Assembly: GCA_039920745.1 (NCBI GenBank)
Contig: JBDSDD010000002.1
Span: 1 to 64,000, forward strand
Reading direction: 5' to 3'
Length of the DNA: 64,000 nucleotides
DNA from: Scleromatobacter sp039920745
GTDB lineage: Bacteria > Pseudomonadota > Gammaproteobacteria > Burkholderiales > Burkholderiaceae_C
A program made the translations under genes and the position numbers. The notes under the pieces were generated by a model. That model worked only from the letters and a program-made list of their open reading frames with translations, was not told the DNA's origin and did not search any database. Position 1 is the first letter of the stretch. Every line of letters starts with the position of its first letter. Shown piece by piece: positions 38,071 to 46,823 of this stretch.

Positions 38071-39537
38071 ATGGGAAAAGTCACCGGCTTCATGGAGTAC
38101 GAGCGCCTCGAGGAGGGCTATGCGCCCGTCCAGACGCGCCTCAAGAACTACAAGGAATTCGTCATCGGCCTGAAGGCGGACGACGCCAAGGTGCAGGCCG
38201 CGCGCTGCATGGATTGCGGCACACCGTTCTGCAACAGCGGCTGCCCGGTCAACAACATCATTCCGGACTTCAACGACCTGGTCTTCTCGAACCAGTGGAA
38301 GCATGCCGCCACCGTGCTGCACTCGACCAACAACTTCCCCGAGTTCACTGGCCGCATCTGCCCCGCGCCGTGCGAGGCAGCGTGCGTGCTCAACGTCAAT
38401 GACGACGCGGTGGGCATCAAGTCCATCGAGCACGCGATCATCGACCGCGCGTGGCAGGAGGGCTGGGTCGCGCCGCAGCCGGCCGCCGCGCGCACGGGCC
38501 GCAAGGTCGCCGTCGTCGGCTCCGGCCCCGCGGGCCTGGCTGCCGCGCAGCAGCTCGCTCGCGTCGGCCACGACGTGACGGTGTTCGAGAAGAACGACCG
38601 TGTCGGCGGCCTGCTGCGCTACGGCATTCCCGACTTCAAGATGGAGAAGTCGCACATCGACCGCCGCATCACCCAGATGGAGGCCGAAGGCGTCACGTTC
38701 CGCACCGGCGTCGTCGTCGGCGACTGGCCCAAGGGCTCGACGATCACGAATTTCGGCAAGGAAGCGATCTCCGCCGAACAGCTGAAGTCCGAGTTCGACG
38801 CCGTGCTGCTGGCCGCCGGCGCCGAAGTTTCGCGCGACCTGCCGGTGCCGGGCCGCGACCTCGACGGCGTGCAGTACGCGATGGAGTTCCTGCCGCAGCA
38901 AAACAAGGTCAACGCCGGCGACAAGATGAAGGGCCAGACGCTGGCCACGGCCAAGAACGTGATCGTGATCGGTGGAGGCGACACCGGCAGCGACTGCGTT
39001 GGCACCAGCAACCGCCACGGCGCCAAGAGCGTCACGCAGTTCGAGCTGATGCCGATGCCGCCGGAGCAGGAGAACAAGCCCCTGGTGTGGCCGTACTGGC
39101 CCACCAAGCTGCGCACGTCGTCGTCGCACGAGGAAGGTTGCTCGCGCGAATTCGCCATTGCCACCAAGGAGTTCCTGGGCGAGAAGGGCAAGCTGACCGG
39201 CCTGAAGACCGTGCAGATCGAGTTCAAGGACGGCCGTCTCGCCGAAGTGGCCGGCACCGAGAAGGTCTGGCCGGCCGAGCTGGTGCTGCTGGCGATGGGC
39301 TTCACGAACCCGATGTCGCAACTGTTGCAGTCGTTCGGCGTCGATGCCGATTCGCGCGGCAACGCGAAGGCCGGCGTCGACGAGAAGGCGGGCTACAAGA
39401 CCAGCGCCGACAAGGTGTGGGCTGCCGGAGACGTGCGCCGCGGCCAGTCGCTGGTCGTCTGGGCAATCCGTGAAGGCCGCCAGGCGGCGCGCGCGATCGA
39501 CCTCGCGCTGATGGGCTGCACCACGCTGCCGCGTTGA
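38071..39537 (+). CDS. gltD: glutamate synthase small subunit
   Basis: GltD passes electrons from NADPH through FAD and two 4Fe-4S clusters to GltB. The 488-residue product has cysteine motifs CMDCGTPFCNSGCPVNN and CPAPCEAACVLN, the FAD-binding VAVVGSGPAGLAAAQQLA, the NADPH-binding VIVIGGGDTGSDC, and the C-terminal WAAGDVRRGQSLVVWAIREGR. ATG 38071 follows a GGAAGAGAA site. An intrinsic terminator ends the operon. Confidence 0.97.
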   Translation: MGKVTGFMEYERLEEGYAPVQTRLKNYKEFVIGLKADDAKVQAARCMDCGTPFCNSGCPVNNIIPDFNDLVFSNQWKHAATVLHSTNNFPEFTGRICPAPCEAACVLNVNDDAVGIKSIEHAIIDRAWQEGWVAPQPAAARTGRKVAVVGSGPAGLAAAQQLARVGHDVTVFEKNDRVGGLLRYGIPDFKMEKSHIDRRITQMEAEGVTFRTGVVVGDWPKGSTITNFGKEAISAEQLKSEFDAVLLAAGAEVSRDLPVPGRDLDGVQYAMEFLPQQNKVNAGDKMKGQTLATAKNVIVIGGGDTGSDCVGTSNRHGAKSVTQFELMPMPPEQENKPLVWPYWPTKLRTSSSHEEGCSREFAIATKEFLGEKGKLTGLKTVQIEFKDGRLAEVAGTEKVWPAELVLLAMGFTNPMSQLLQSFGVDADSRGNAKAGVDEKAGYKTSADKVWAAGDVRRGQSLVVWAIREGRQAARAIDLALMGCTTLPR

Positions 39538-39553
39538 ACCTTCGCACGGCGAC

Positions 39554-39582
39554 AACGGGCGCTTCGGCGCCCGTTTCACTTT
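39554..39582 (+). terminator. intrinsic terminator after gltD
   Basis: AACGGGCGC and GCGCCCGTT pair perfectly (9 bp) around the loop TTCG, followed by a T-rich stretch (TCACTTTT). The rest of the gap to mlaF (39583-39822) contains a 10-bp palindrome, TGCCTAGGCA (39640-39649), and presumably the mla promoter, which I could not place. Confidence 0.85.
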
Positions 39583-39822
39583 TGTTTCCGACTGGGCGCG
39601 GAACCTTCTCGTTGCTGCAACGCAACGCGAATTGTTTGCCTAGGCAGGCTTATGGGGTCTTACCGTGGGGGTTCATGACGCATGCCGCCGAGTTCGCACA
39701 CAATGCAGCAGCGGGAAACCCCTTATGCTTGCTCGCCGGACTGGATCCAGAAAGGTCTGGCCTGCGAAGCTGCACTCCCGCATTCACCACCTGAACGCCG
39801 CCTCCAGCGGCCGGACGCCGGC

Positions 39823-40632
39823 TTGAACTCCGATACCTTCATCCAGATCGACCATGTCACCTTCGGCTACGACGCGAGCCGAATGATCCTGAACGATGTA
39901 TCGCTGCAATTCGCGCGAGGCAAGGTCACCGCCATTCTCGGTGGCTCCGGCTGCGGCAAGACGACGCTGCTGCGCCTGATCGGCGGTGTCTACAAGCCTC
40001 AGAAGGGCCGCGTGCTCTTCGACGGCGTCGAGGTCGACACGCGCGACCGCGAACAGCTCTACGCCATCCGCCGTCGCCTGGGCATGTTGTTCCAGTTCGG
40101 CGCGCTGTTCACCGACCTGAGCGTGTATGAGAACGTCGCGTTCCCGCTGCGCGAACACATGGATCTCAGCGAGACCATGATTCGCGACATCGTGCTGATG
40201 AAGCTCAACGCCGTGGGCCTGCGTGGCGCTGCGCAGCTGCGCATCTCGGAGGTGTCGGGCGGCATGGCGCGCCGCATCGCGCTCGCGCGCGCGGTCGCGC
40301 TCGACCCCGAAGTGATCATGTACGACGAGCCGTTCGCCGGCCTCGACCCGATCTCGATGGGTGTCACCGCCAACCTGATCCGCCGCCTCAACGACACCAC
40401 TGGCGCCACGTCGCTGATGGTCTCGCACGACGTGCAGGAGTGCTTCGCCATCGCCGACTACGCCTATCTGATGATGCCCGGCGGTGTCGTCGTGGCGCAT
40501 GGCAAGCCCGAGGAACTCAACCAGTCCACCGACCCGCAGGTGCGCCAGTTCATCCGGGGCGAGCCGGACGGGCCGATCAAGTTCCACTATCCGGCCGCGC
40601 CGTTTGCTGAAGCGCTGGGATTGTCGCAATGA
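39823..40632 (+). CDS. mlaF: Mla phospholipid transport ATP-binding protein
   Basis: MlaF is the ATPase of the inner-membrane MlaFEDB complex that moves phospholipids between membranes to keep outer-membrane asymmetry. The 269-residue protein has Walker A GGSGCGKTT, Q-loop LFQFGALFTDLSV (the MlaF-type Q-loop), signature VSGGMARRI, Walker B VIMYDEPFAGLDP and H-loop VSHDV. The start is taken as TTG 39823 (LNSDTFIQIDHVTFGYD), because MlaF proteins begin there; the frame is open from ATG 39682, which would add 47 unmatched residues. It overlaps mlaE by four bases. Confidence 0.93.
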   Translation: MNSDTFIQIDHVTFGYDASRMILNDVSLQFARGKVTAILGGSGCGKTTLLRLIGGVYKPQKGRVLFDGVEVDTRDREQLYAIRRRLGMLFQFGALFTDLSVYENVAFPLREHMDLSETMIRDIVLMKLNAVGLRGAAQLRISEVSGGMARRIALARAVALDPEVIMYDEPFAGLDPISMGVTANLIRRLNDTTGATSLMVSHDVQECFAIADYAYLMMPGGVVVAHGKPEELNQSTDPQVRQFIRGEPDGPIKFHYPAAPFAEALGLSQ

Positions 40633-41411
40633 TCGCCATCGTCAATTCTCTGGGCCAGGCCACCATCCGCACGTTCACGGCGTTGGGCCACGCCGCCTAT
40701 TTCTTCGCCGACCTGTTGCGCTTCCTGCCGTCGTCGTTGCGGCGCTTCGGCCTGGTCGTCGACCAGATCCACGCGATCGGCTACCGCTCGCTGACCATCA
40801 TCCTGGCCTCCGGCTTCGCCGTCGGCTGCGTGCTGGCGCTGCAGATGTACTACGCGCTGGTGCCGTTCGGTGCGGCCGAGTCACTGGGGCTGGTGGTCAA
40901 CCTGTCGCTGGTGCGCGAGCTGGGCCCGGTCGTCACGGCACTGCTGTTCGCCGGCCGTGCCGGCACCGCCCTGACAGCCGAGATCGGCCTGATGAAGGCG
41001 GGCGAGCAGCTGTCGGCGATGGAGCTGATGGCCGTCGATCCGCGCGGTCGCGTGCTGGCGCCGCGCTTCCTGGCCGGCATCGTGTCCATGCCCATCCTGG
41101 CCCTCCTGTATTCGGCAGTGGGTATCCTCGGCGCCTGGTTGATCGCGGTCGAACTGATCGGCGTGGACCCGGCCAACTTCTGGTCGATCATGCAGTCGAA
41201 GGTCGACATCACGCGCGACATCGGCAACGGCGTCCTCAAGTCGTTCGTGTTCGGCGTGATCTGTACCGGAGTCGCCCTGTACCAGGGCTATGAAACGCAG
41301 GCGACGCCCGAGGGCGTGGCCTATGCAACGACACGCACGGTGGTGTTCTCCTCGCTGGCAGTGCTGGCAACGGACTTCATCCTCACCGCAATGATGTTTT
41401 CGACGTCCTGA
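40629..41411 (+). CDS. mlaE: Mla phospholipid transport permease
   Basis: MlaE is the permease of the MlaFEDB complex. The 260-residue protein has the family's amphipathic N-terminus and helices around 50-75, 90-110, 145-205 and 230-258. Conserved segments include SLVRELGPVVTALLFAGRAGTALTAEIG, the loop contacting MlaF, and FSVKS-like KSFVFGVICT. The start overlaps mlaF (ATGA). Confidence 0.95.
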   Translation: MIAIVNSLGQATIRTFTALGHAAYFFADLLRFLPSSLRRFGLVVDQIHAIGYRSLTIILASGFAVGCVLALQMYYALVPFGAAESLGLVVNLSLVRELGPVVTALLFAGRAGTALTAEIGLMKAGEQLSAMELMAVDPRGRVLAPRFLAGIVSMPILALLYSAVGILGAWLIAVELIGVDPANFWSIMQSKVDITRDIGNGVLKSFVFGVICTGVALYQGYETQATPEGVAYATTRTVVFSSLAVLATDFILTAMMFSTS

Positions 41412-41441
41412 GTGGCGTCAAGGGTTTGAATCGGATCTGAC

Positions 41442-41993
41442 ATGGCAAAGAAAAGCACAGAGACCCTGGTTGGAGTTTTCGTACTGCTGGGCATCATCGC
41501 CCTGGCATTCCTGGCCCTGAAGGCGGCAAATCTCGCCAGCTTCAGCGCCGCGAAGACCTATACCGTACGCGCCCGCTTCGACAACATCGGTGGCCTGAAG
41601 AAGAACGCCCCGGTGCGCAGCGCCGGCGTGTCCGTCGGCCAGGTGACGTCGATCACGCTCGACAAGAACACGTACCAGGGCCTGGTGATCATGAAGATCA
41701 ACGAAACCGTGCAGTTCCCCGTCGATTCGTCGGCCAAGATCCTGACCGCCGGCCTGCTGGGCGACCAGTACGTTGGCATCGAGCCGGGCTCCGACGACAA
41801 GAACCTGGTCAATGGCGACCTGATCAAGCAGACGCAATCGGCCGTCGTGCTGGAGAACCTGATCGGCCAGTTGATCTTCAACAAGGCCGCCGACGCGGGC
41901 TCCAGCAGCACGCCCGTGCCGGCCCCTGGCGCGTCGCTTGCCCCTGCCCCTGCTCCTGCCGCCTCCGCGGCGGCATCGGGATCCAAGAAATGA
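41442..41993 (+). CDS. mlaD: Mla system substrate-binding MCE protein
   Basis: MlaD is the hexameric MCE-domain lipid conduit anchored in the inner membrane. The 183-residue protein has one helix (about 9-30, LVGVFVLLGIIALAFLAL) and the MCE fold (RARFDNIGGLKKNAPVRSAGVSVGQV, LTAGLLGDQYVGIEPG). A Pro/Ala/Ser-rich tail of about 30 residues follows. Its end overlaps mlaA by four bases. Confidence 0.95.
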   Translation: MAKKSTETLVGVFVLLGIIALAFLALKAANLASFSAAKTYTVRARFDNIGGLKKNAPVRSAGVSVGQVTSITLDKNTYQGLVIMKINETVQFPVDSSAKILTAGLLGDQYVGIEPGSDDKNLVNGDLIKQTQSAVVLENLIGQLIFNKAADAGSSSTPVPAPGASLAPAPAPAASAAASGSKK

Positions 41994-43000
41994 CATTCAT
42001 CGCCCTGGCTCGCGCGTTGCCCCGGGTCGCCGCCGCTCTGGTCCTGGCCGCTGTCGCAGGTTGTGCGACGACGCCCGGCGTCGATCATCAGGATCGGCAT
42101 ACCGCCGGACCGAAGGACCCGTACGAGGGTGTCAACCGCAAGGTCTTCGCGTTCAACGACGCGCTGGATGACTACGCGCTCAAGCCGGTCGCCAAGGCCT
42201 ACAACGCCGTGCTGCCGTCGCCGGTGCGCACCGGCGTGCACAACTTCTTCGGTAACTTCTCGGACGCGTGGTCGGCCGTCAACCAATTGCTGCAGGGCAA
42301 GCCGGCCGACGCCGGCACGATGACCCTGCGCGTGCTCGCCAACTCCACCATCGGCATCGCCGGCCTCTTCGACCCGGCCACCAGCATGGGCCTGGAGCGC
42401 AAGTCCGAGGATCTTGGCCAGACGCTGGGCGTGTGGGGCCTGGAGCCCGGCCCGTACCTGGTGCTGCCGCTGCTGGGCTCGTCGGACATCCGCGACGCCA
42501 TTGCGCTGCCCGCCGACACCTACGTCACGCCGGCGCTGTTGGTGCCCAAGTTCTGGCAGGGCGTGGCCGTCGACGCCGTCGGCGTGATCGACACCCGCGC
42601 CGGCCTGCTGGGCGCCAGCCAGATGCTGGACGAGCTCGCATTCGACCGCTACACCTTCATGCGCGACGCCTACATCACGCGTCGCCGCAGCCTGGTCTAC
42701 GACGGCAACCCGCCAGAGATGCCGGACCAGTACGACAGCGACGATTCGAAGACGGCTCCCGCTCCGGCCGGCGCCGCGAGCAGCGCCAATACGTCGAGTG
42801 CGGCCAGCGGCGCCCTCATGGCTGCCGCCCCCGTCCCCGCCATCCCGCCGTCGCAGCCCGCCCCGGAGCCCGTGCCGACGCAGCCGCTGCCCGCCGGCGT
42901 CGTGCCCGCGCCGCTGCCAGCGTCGGCCCCGACGCTGCCCGTTCCGCGCGGCGGAACGGTGCCTACCCCGCCGCCGCCGGCTTCCAGCCCGCACGCGTGA
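41990..43000 (+). CDS. mlaA: outer-membrane lipoprotein MlaA (VacJ)
   Basis: MlaA removes phospholipids from the outer leaflet of the outer membrane and hands them to MlaC. The 336-residue precursor has a lipobox ending at Cys25 (AVAGC). Conserved MlaA segments are DPYEGVNRKVFAFNDALDDYALKPVAKAY and LGVWGLEPGPYLVLPLLGSSDIRDA. The last 80 residues are Pro/Ala-rich and of low complexity, making the protein longer than typical MlaA (about 250 residues). In this order mlaA is inside the transporter operon, unlike in E. coli. Confidence 0.95.
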   Translation: MTFIALARALPRVAAALVLAAVAGCATTPGVDHQDRHTAGPKDPYEGVNRKVFAFNDALDDYALKPVAKAYNAVLPSPVRTGVHNFFGNFSDAWSAVNQLLQGKPADAGTMTLRVLANSTIGIAGLFDPATSMGLERKSEDLGQTLGVWGLEPGPYLVLPLLGSSDIRDAIALPADTYVTPALLVPKFWQGVAVDAVGVIDTRAGLLGASQMLDELAFDRYTFMRDAYITRRRSLVYDGNPPEMPDQYDSDDSKTAPAPAGAASSANTSSAASGALMAAAPVPAIPPSQPAPEPVPTQPLPAGVVPAPLPASAPTLPVPRGGTVPTPPPPASSPHA

Positions 43001-43131
43001 CGGACGGCGCGGCAGGCGACATTCGCAGTCTCGCTGCCGCGCTCTACGTTTCTTTGCATGAAGCCCTTGTGAACCGGCTCCCGGTCGCCGGCGTTAAGAA
43101 GAAGAGCGATCCCCCGCTCGAAAGGACAAGA

Positions 43132-43749
43132 ATGTTTCAACGCACGATTTCTTCGCTGATCTTCACCGCCGCCACCCTCGGCGCCACCGCCGCGTTCGCA
43201 CAGACCGCGCCTGACGTCATGATCAAGCAGGTGGCCGGTGACGTCATCGAGTCGGTCAAGAGCGACAAGGCCATCCAGGGCGGCGACGTCTCGCGCATCC
43301 ATGGCCTCGTGGACACGCAGGTGATGCCCCACGTCGACTTCCAGCGCATGACGGCCGCCGTCGTCGGCAAGGCCTGGAAGACGGCCACGCCCGACCAGCA
43401 GGCCAAGCTTCAAGCCGAGTTCAAGACGCTGCTGATCCGCACCTACGCAGGCGCGCTGAGCAAGGTGAACGCGCAGACGACGATCGAACTCAAGCCTGTG
43501 CGCTCAGCGCCGGAAGACACCGACGTCACCGTGCGCACCAACATCAAGGGCACGGGTGGTGATCCGATCGAGATCGACTACAGGCTCGAGAAGCTGCCGG
43601 CCGAATGGAAGATCTTCGACGTCAACGTCCTGGGCGTGTGGCTGGTCGACCAGTACAAGAGCAGCTTCGCACAGCAGATCTCCGCCGGCGGCATCGACGG
43701 CCTGATCACCACGCTGACCGCCAAGAACAAGGCGCCGGCCGCCAAGTGA
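43132..43749 (+). CDS. mlaC: periplasmic phospholipid-binding protein MlaC
   Basis: MlaC shuttles phospholipid across the periplasm between MlaA and MlaD. The 205-residue precursor has a signal peptide cleaved after AFA (residue 23) and the ABC-toluene-tolerance (Ttg2D) fold: VMPHVDFQRMTAAVVGKAWKTATPDQ, EFKTLLIRTYAGAL and WKIFDVNVLGVWLVDQYKSSF. AAAGGACAAGA precedes ATG 43132. The stop overlaps the mlaB start by one base. Confidence 0.95.
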   Translation: MFQRTISSLIFTAATLGATAAFAQTAPDVMIKQVAGDVIESVKSDKAIQGGDVSRIHGLVDTQVMPHVDFQRMTAAVVGKAWKTATPDQQAKLQAEFKTLLIRTYAGALSKVNAQTTIELKPVRSAPEDTDVTVRTNIKGTGGDPIEIDYRLEKLPAEWKIFDVNVLGVWLVDQYKSSFAQQISAGGIDGLITTLTAKNKAPAAK

Positions 43750-44111
43750 TGAGCGCGACGGGCGTGATGACCTCGCTGCCGGCCAGCGTGACGCTGAAGG
43801 ACGCGCCGGCGATCCTGGAATCGCTGCGCCAGTCGTTCGCCGCCGATGGCGGTGACGTCTGGCGCATCGACGCCGCGCCCGTGACTCAGCTCGACACTTC
43901 CGCGCTGGCGGTGTTGCTCGAATGTTCGCGCATGGCGGCTGCCGGCAAGCGCAAGATGCAGATCGTCAACGCCCCCGCGCGCATGAGCGATCTGGCGCAC
44001 CTTTACGGCGTCGACGAGCTGCTGGGCGTGGAGGTCGAGGCCTTCGAGCCGGCGGCCCAGCTTGGCGAGTCCAGGCCGGCCGACATTCCGGTCATCCCGA
44101 TCTTGCGCTGA
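43749..44111 (+). CDS. mlaB: Mla system STAS-domain protein MlaB
   Basis: MlaB is the cytoplasmic STAS subunit that stabilises MlaF. The 120-residue protein has the STAS core: ASVTLKDAPAILESLRQSF, WRIDAAPVTQLDTSALAVLLECSRMAA and LAHLYGVDELL. The TGATG overlap with mlaC and the long terminator just after it mark the end of the mla operon here. Confidence 0.92.
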   Translation: MSATGVMTSLPASVTLKDAPAILESLRQSFAADGGDVWRIDAAPVTQLDTSALAVLLECSRMAAAGKRKMQIVNAPARMSDLAHLYGVDELLGVEVEAFEPAAQLGESRPADIPVIPILR

Positions 44112-44117
44112 GCATCG

Positions 44118-44164
44118 CGCCACAATGAAAAAGCCCGCCGTCGGCGGGTTTTTTCATTGTGGCG
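44118..44164. terminator. long bidirectional terminator between mlaB and hexR
   Basis: A near-perfect stem of over 20 base pairs: CGCCACAATGAAAAA and TTTTTTCATTGTGGCG flank an inner CCCGCC/GGCGGG. A-run and T-run on either side let it stop transcripts from both mlaB (plus) and hexR (minus), which converge here. Confidence 0.9.
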
Positions 44165-44233
44165 TCGCGCATCGACATGGGGTGGGGTCTTGAATCTTGC
44201 AGGCTCAGGTCTTGCAGACCCCGCTGGGGCATT

Positions 44234-45106
44234 TCATTCCGGCGTGGCGTAGCGCCGTGCGCGCAGGTTGCGCTTGATCTCCTGCAGCATGGGTCGCAGC
44301 TCCTGGCCCAGGCGCAGTGCGACGCCGGTGGTCAGGATGTCGATGATCATCAGGTGCAGCATCCGCGACACCATCGGGCTGTAGCGGTCGAAGTCCTCGG
44401 GGTGGTCGGCGGCCAGCAGGATCTGCGAGTTGGCCTGCGTCAGTTGCGCCAGCGGCGACGCGCTGGCGGTGATGACGATCAACGTCGCGCCCTTCTTGCG
44501 CGCGATGTCGGCCACGTCGATCAGGTCGCGGCTGCGGCCCGAGTTGCTGATGATGACGGCGCAGTCGCCGGGGCTCAGCATCGTGGCGCTCATCACCTGC
44601 ACGTGGCCATCACTGCTGGCCGAGGTGTTGACGCCGAGGCGGAAGAACTTGTGCTGCGCGTCCTGCGCGACGATGCCGGAGTTGCCGACGCCGTAGAAAT
44701 CGATGCGCTTCTTGGCGACGCCGGCTGCGGTCAGCGCGGCGATCGCGCGCTCGAACGCGTGGCCGGCCGCGTTGTTGCGGTACTTCAGCATCGCGCTGAC
44801 CGCGTTGTCGATCACCTTGACGATCAGCTCGCCCGGCCCGTCGTCCTCGTCGACCGAGCGGTGCACGAACGGTACGCCTTCGTTGACGGTGCCAGCCAGC
44901 TTGAGCTTGAAGTCGGCCAGTCCGTCGTAGCCGACGCTGCGGCAAAAGCGCACGACGGTGGGCTTGGAGACGTGCGAGCGCTCCGCCAGCTCGCTGACGG
45001 GGGTCGACGCGAAACCGCGCGGATCGCTCAACACGAGCTTGGCCACGCGCTGCTCGGCGGGCGGCAGCGCGGGAATCGACGCGCGCACGCGCTCGAGCAT
45101 CGTCAT
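44234..45106 (-). CDS. hexR: HexR-type transcriptional regulator (RpiR family)
   Basis: The 290-residue protein has an N-terminal RpiR helix-turn-helix (LAERSHVSKPTVVRFCRSVGYDGLADFK) and a C-terminal SIS sugar-phosphate domain (DFYGVGNSGIVAQDAQHKFFRLG, AVIISNSGRSRDLIDVADIA). HexR proteins bind 2-keto-3-deoxy-6-phosphogluconate and control zwf and related genes. It lies 100 bases downstream of zwf on the same strand and beside tal-pgi, which supports the name. The start is MTMLERVRASI at 45106. The upstream frame to 45145 contains a hairpin. Confidence 0.87.
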   Translation of the reverse strand: MTMLERVRASIPALPPAEQRVAKLVLSDPRGFASTPVSELAERSHVSKPTVVRFCRSVGYDGLADFKLKLAGTVNEGVPFVHRSVDEDDGPGELIVKVIDNAVSAMLKYRNNAAGHAFERAIAALTAAGVAKKRIDFYGVGNSGIVAQDAQHKFFRLGVNTSASSDGHVQVMSATMLSPGDCAVIISNSGRSRDLIDVADIARKKGATLIVITASASPLAQLTQANSQILLAADHPEDFDRYSPMVSRMLHLMIIDILTTGVALRLGQELRPMLQEIKRNLRARRYATPE

Positions 45107-45114
45107 GCGGACAC

Positions 45115-45135
45115 GCGGCCGCCGCGTGCGGCCGC
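45115..45135. promoter_or_regulatory. strong hairpin immediately before hexR
   Basis: Two copies of GCGGCCGC, five bases apart (CGCGT), form an 8-bp all-GC hairpin ending 8 bases upstream of the hexR start. It covers the place where a ribosome-binding site would lie, so it may lower hexR translation relative to zwf. Confidence 0.4.
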
Positions 45136-45206
45136 TCCGGAGCAAGATCGCGCTCCCCTTGGGGGTTGGTTCGAGGTACTCCGCGAGGCAGGGGCCGTCA
45201 TGTTCT

Positions 45207-46664
45207 TCATTCTTCTTCTGCCCACGCGAAACCGTCGCGCGCGATCAATGAACTCGCGGCCGCGGGGCCCCAGCTGCCGGAGGCGTACGCGCGCGGGCCG
45301 TCGGTGTCGGCGGCCCAGGCGTCCAGGATCGGGCCGACCCAGCGCCAGGCCTGTTCCTGCTCGTCGCTGCGCACGAACAGGTTCAGGCGGCCGGCGATGG
45401 CGTCCAGCAGCAGGCGTTCGTAGGCCCCGACGCGATCAGTCGGGAAGGCCTTGTCGAAGTCCAGGTCCAGCGAAACGGTGCCCAGTTGTTCGGCCGAGCC
45501 CGGCGTGCCCAGGCCGCCCTTGGCCGCCTGCAGCGTCAGCTCGAGGCCGTCTTCCGGCTGCAGCTTGATGATCAGCTGGTTGGCGCGGTTCGGGCCGGCG
45601 AAGATCGGGTGTGGCACGGGGCGGAAGTTGATGACGATCTGTGCGTCGCGCGCCGCCAGCCGCTTGCCGGTGCGGATGTAGAACGGCACGCCGGCCCAGC
45701 GCCAGTTCTGCACCTCGGTGCGCAGCGCCAGGAAGGTTTCGGTGTGGCTGCCCTTGGGCACCTTCACCTCGTCGAGGTAGCCAGGCACGGCCCGGCCGTC
45801 GATGTTGCCGGCGCGGTACTGGCCACGCACCACGTCGCGCGCGACGCTCTCGCGCGTGAACGGCTTGAGCGAGCGCAGTACCTTCAGCTTCTCGTCGCGG
45901 ATGGCGTCGGCGTCGTTGGTGGCCGGTGGCTCCATCGCGATCATCGTCAGCAGCTGCAGCGCGTGGTTCTGCACCATGTCGCGCAGCGTGCCGGTGCGGT
46001 CGTAGAAGTCGCCGCGGGTGCCCACGCCCAGCGATTCGGCCAGCGTGATCTGGATGTTGGCGATGCTCTCGCGGCGCCACAGCGGCTCGAACAGTGCATT
46101 GCCGAAGCGCAGCGCCATCAGGTTCTGCACCGACGGCTTGCCCAGGTAGTGGTCGATGCGGAAGGCCTGCTTCTCGGTGAAGACCGACTTCACGACGCGG
46201 TTGATCTCCTGCGCGCTGGCCAGGTCGTGGCCCAGCGGCTTCTCGAGCACCACGCGGATGTGCGGGCCGTTGAGCTTGGCCGCGCCCAGCTGCTCGCAGA
46301 TTTGCGGGAACAGGTGCGGGCTGGTCGCCAGGTACAGCACGGCGGTGTCGGCGCCGCGGGCGTCGATCCAGTCCTTCAGGCCCTGGTAGTCGTCGGGCTT
46401 GGACAGGTCCATGCGACGGTAGTGCAGCAGCTCGGCGAACTTGGCGAACTCCTCGTCGCTCGGCTGCTTGGAGCGTTCCACCTCGACGAAGCGCTCCTTG
46501 ATGAACGCGCGGTAGTCGTCGTCCGTGCGCTCGTCGCGTGCGACGGCCAGGATGCGGCCGCCCTCGGGCAGCTTGCCGTGGCGGAACGCCTGGAACAGCG
46601 CCGGCATCAGCTTTCTCCAGGTCAGGTCGCCGGTGCCGCCGAAAAATACGAGGTCGAAGGACAT
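45207..46664 (-). CDS. zwf: glucose-6-phosphate 1-dehydrogenase
   Basis: Zwf oxidises glucose 6-phosphate to 6-phosphogluconolactone with NADP. The 485-residue product has the coenzyme motif FGGTGDLTWRKLMPAL and the active-site RIDHYLGKPSVQNL (about residues 169-182), plus VLEKPLGHDL and FYIRTGKRL. It heads a probable zwf-hexR transcript and is divergent from tal across a HexR-like operator. No pgl or edd/eda genes lie in this window. Confidence 0.96.
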   Translation of the reverse strand: MSFDLVFFGGTGDLTWRKLMPALFQAFRHGKLPEGGRILAVARDERTDDDYRAFIKERFVEVERSKQPSDEEFAKFAELLHYRRMDLSKPDDYQGLKDWIDARGADTAVLYLATSPHLFPQICEQLGAAKLNGPHIRVVLEKPLGHDLASAQEINRVVKSVFTEKQAFRIDHYLGKPSVQNLMALRFGNALFEPLWRRESIANIQITLAESLGVGTRGDFYDRTGTLRDMVQNHALQLLTMIAMEPPATNDADAIRDEKLKVLRSLKPFTRESVARDVVRGQYRAGNIDGRAVPGYLDEVKVPKGSHTETFLALRTEVQNWRWAGVPFYIRTGKRLAARDAQIVINFRPVPHPIFAGPNRANQLIIKLQPEDGLELTLQAAKGGLGTPGSAEQLGTVSLDLDFDKAFPTDRVGAYERLLLDAIAGRLNLFVRSDEQEQAWRWVGPILDAWAADTDGPRAYASGSWGPAAASSLIARDGFAWAEEE

Positions 46665-46741
46665 GTTGTTTCTTGTGATGCAGGATGAACACCCGGTGGC
46701 GTCGCTGCCAGTACCGGGGACTTGTCTCTGAGCAGTGGTGA

Positions 46742-46756
46742 TGTAACTTTGTTTCA
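46742..46756. promoter_or_regulatory. HexR-like operator between zwf and tal
   Basis: TGTAACTTTGTTTCA is an inverted repeat (TGTAAC / TGAAAC, one mismatch, 3-base centre) and matches 11 of 15 positions of the gammaproteobacterial HexR consensus TGTAATTTAATTACA as I recall it. It lies 77 bases from the zwf start and 67 bases from the tal start, well placed to control both. Confidence 0.6.
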
Positions 46757-46823
46757 GGAATAATGATGCCGAAGTTTCTTCCCGCGGTCAAATCCGCCAC
46801 CCGCTTTCTCTCCAGGGGATGAC

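Noticed and set aside
39640..39649. TGCCTAGGCA palindrome upstream of mlaF as an operator
   Set aside because: A 10-bp palindrome alone is weak evidence and no second copy or matching regulator was identified.
39682..39822. Upstream extension of mlaF from ATG 39682
   Set aside because: The extra 47 residues show no similarity to MlaF and span the likely promoter region; homologues begin near IQIDHVTFGY.
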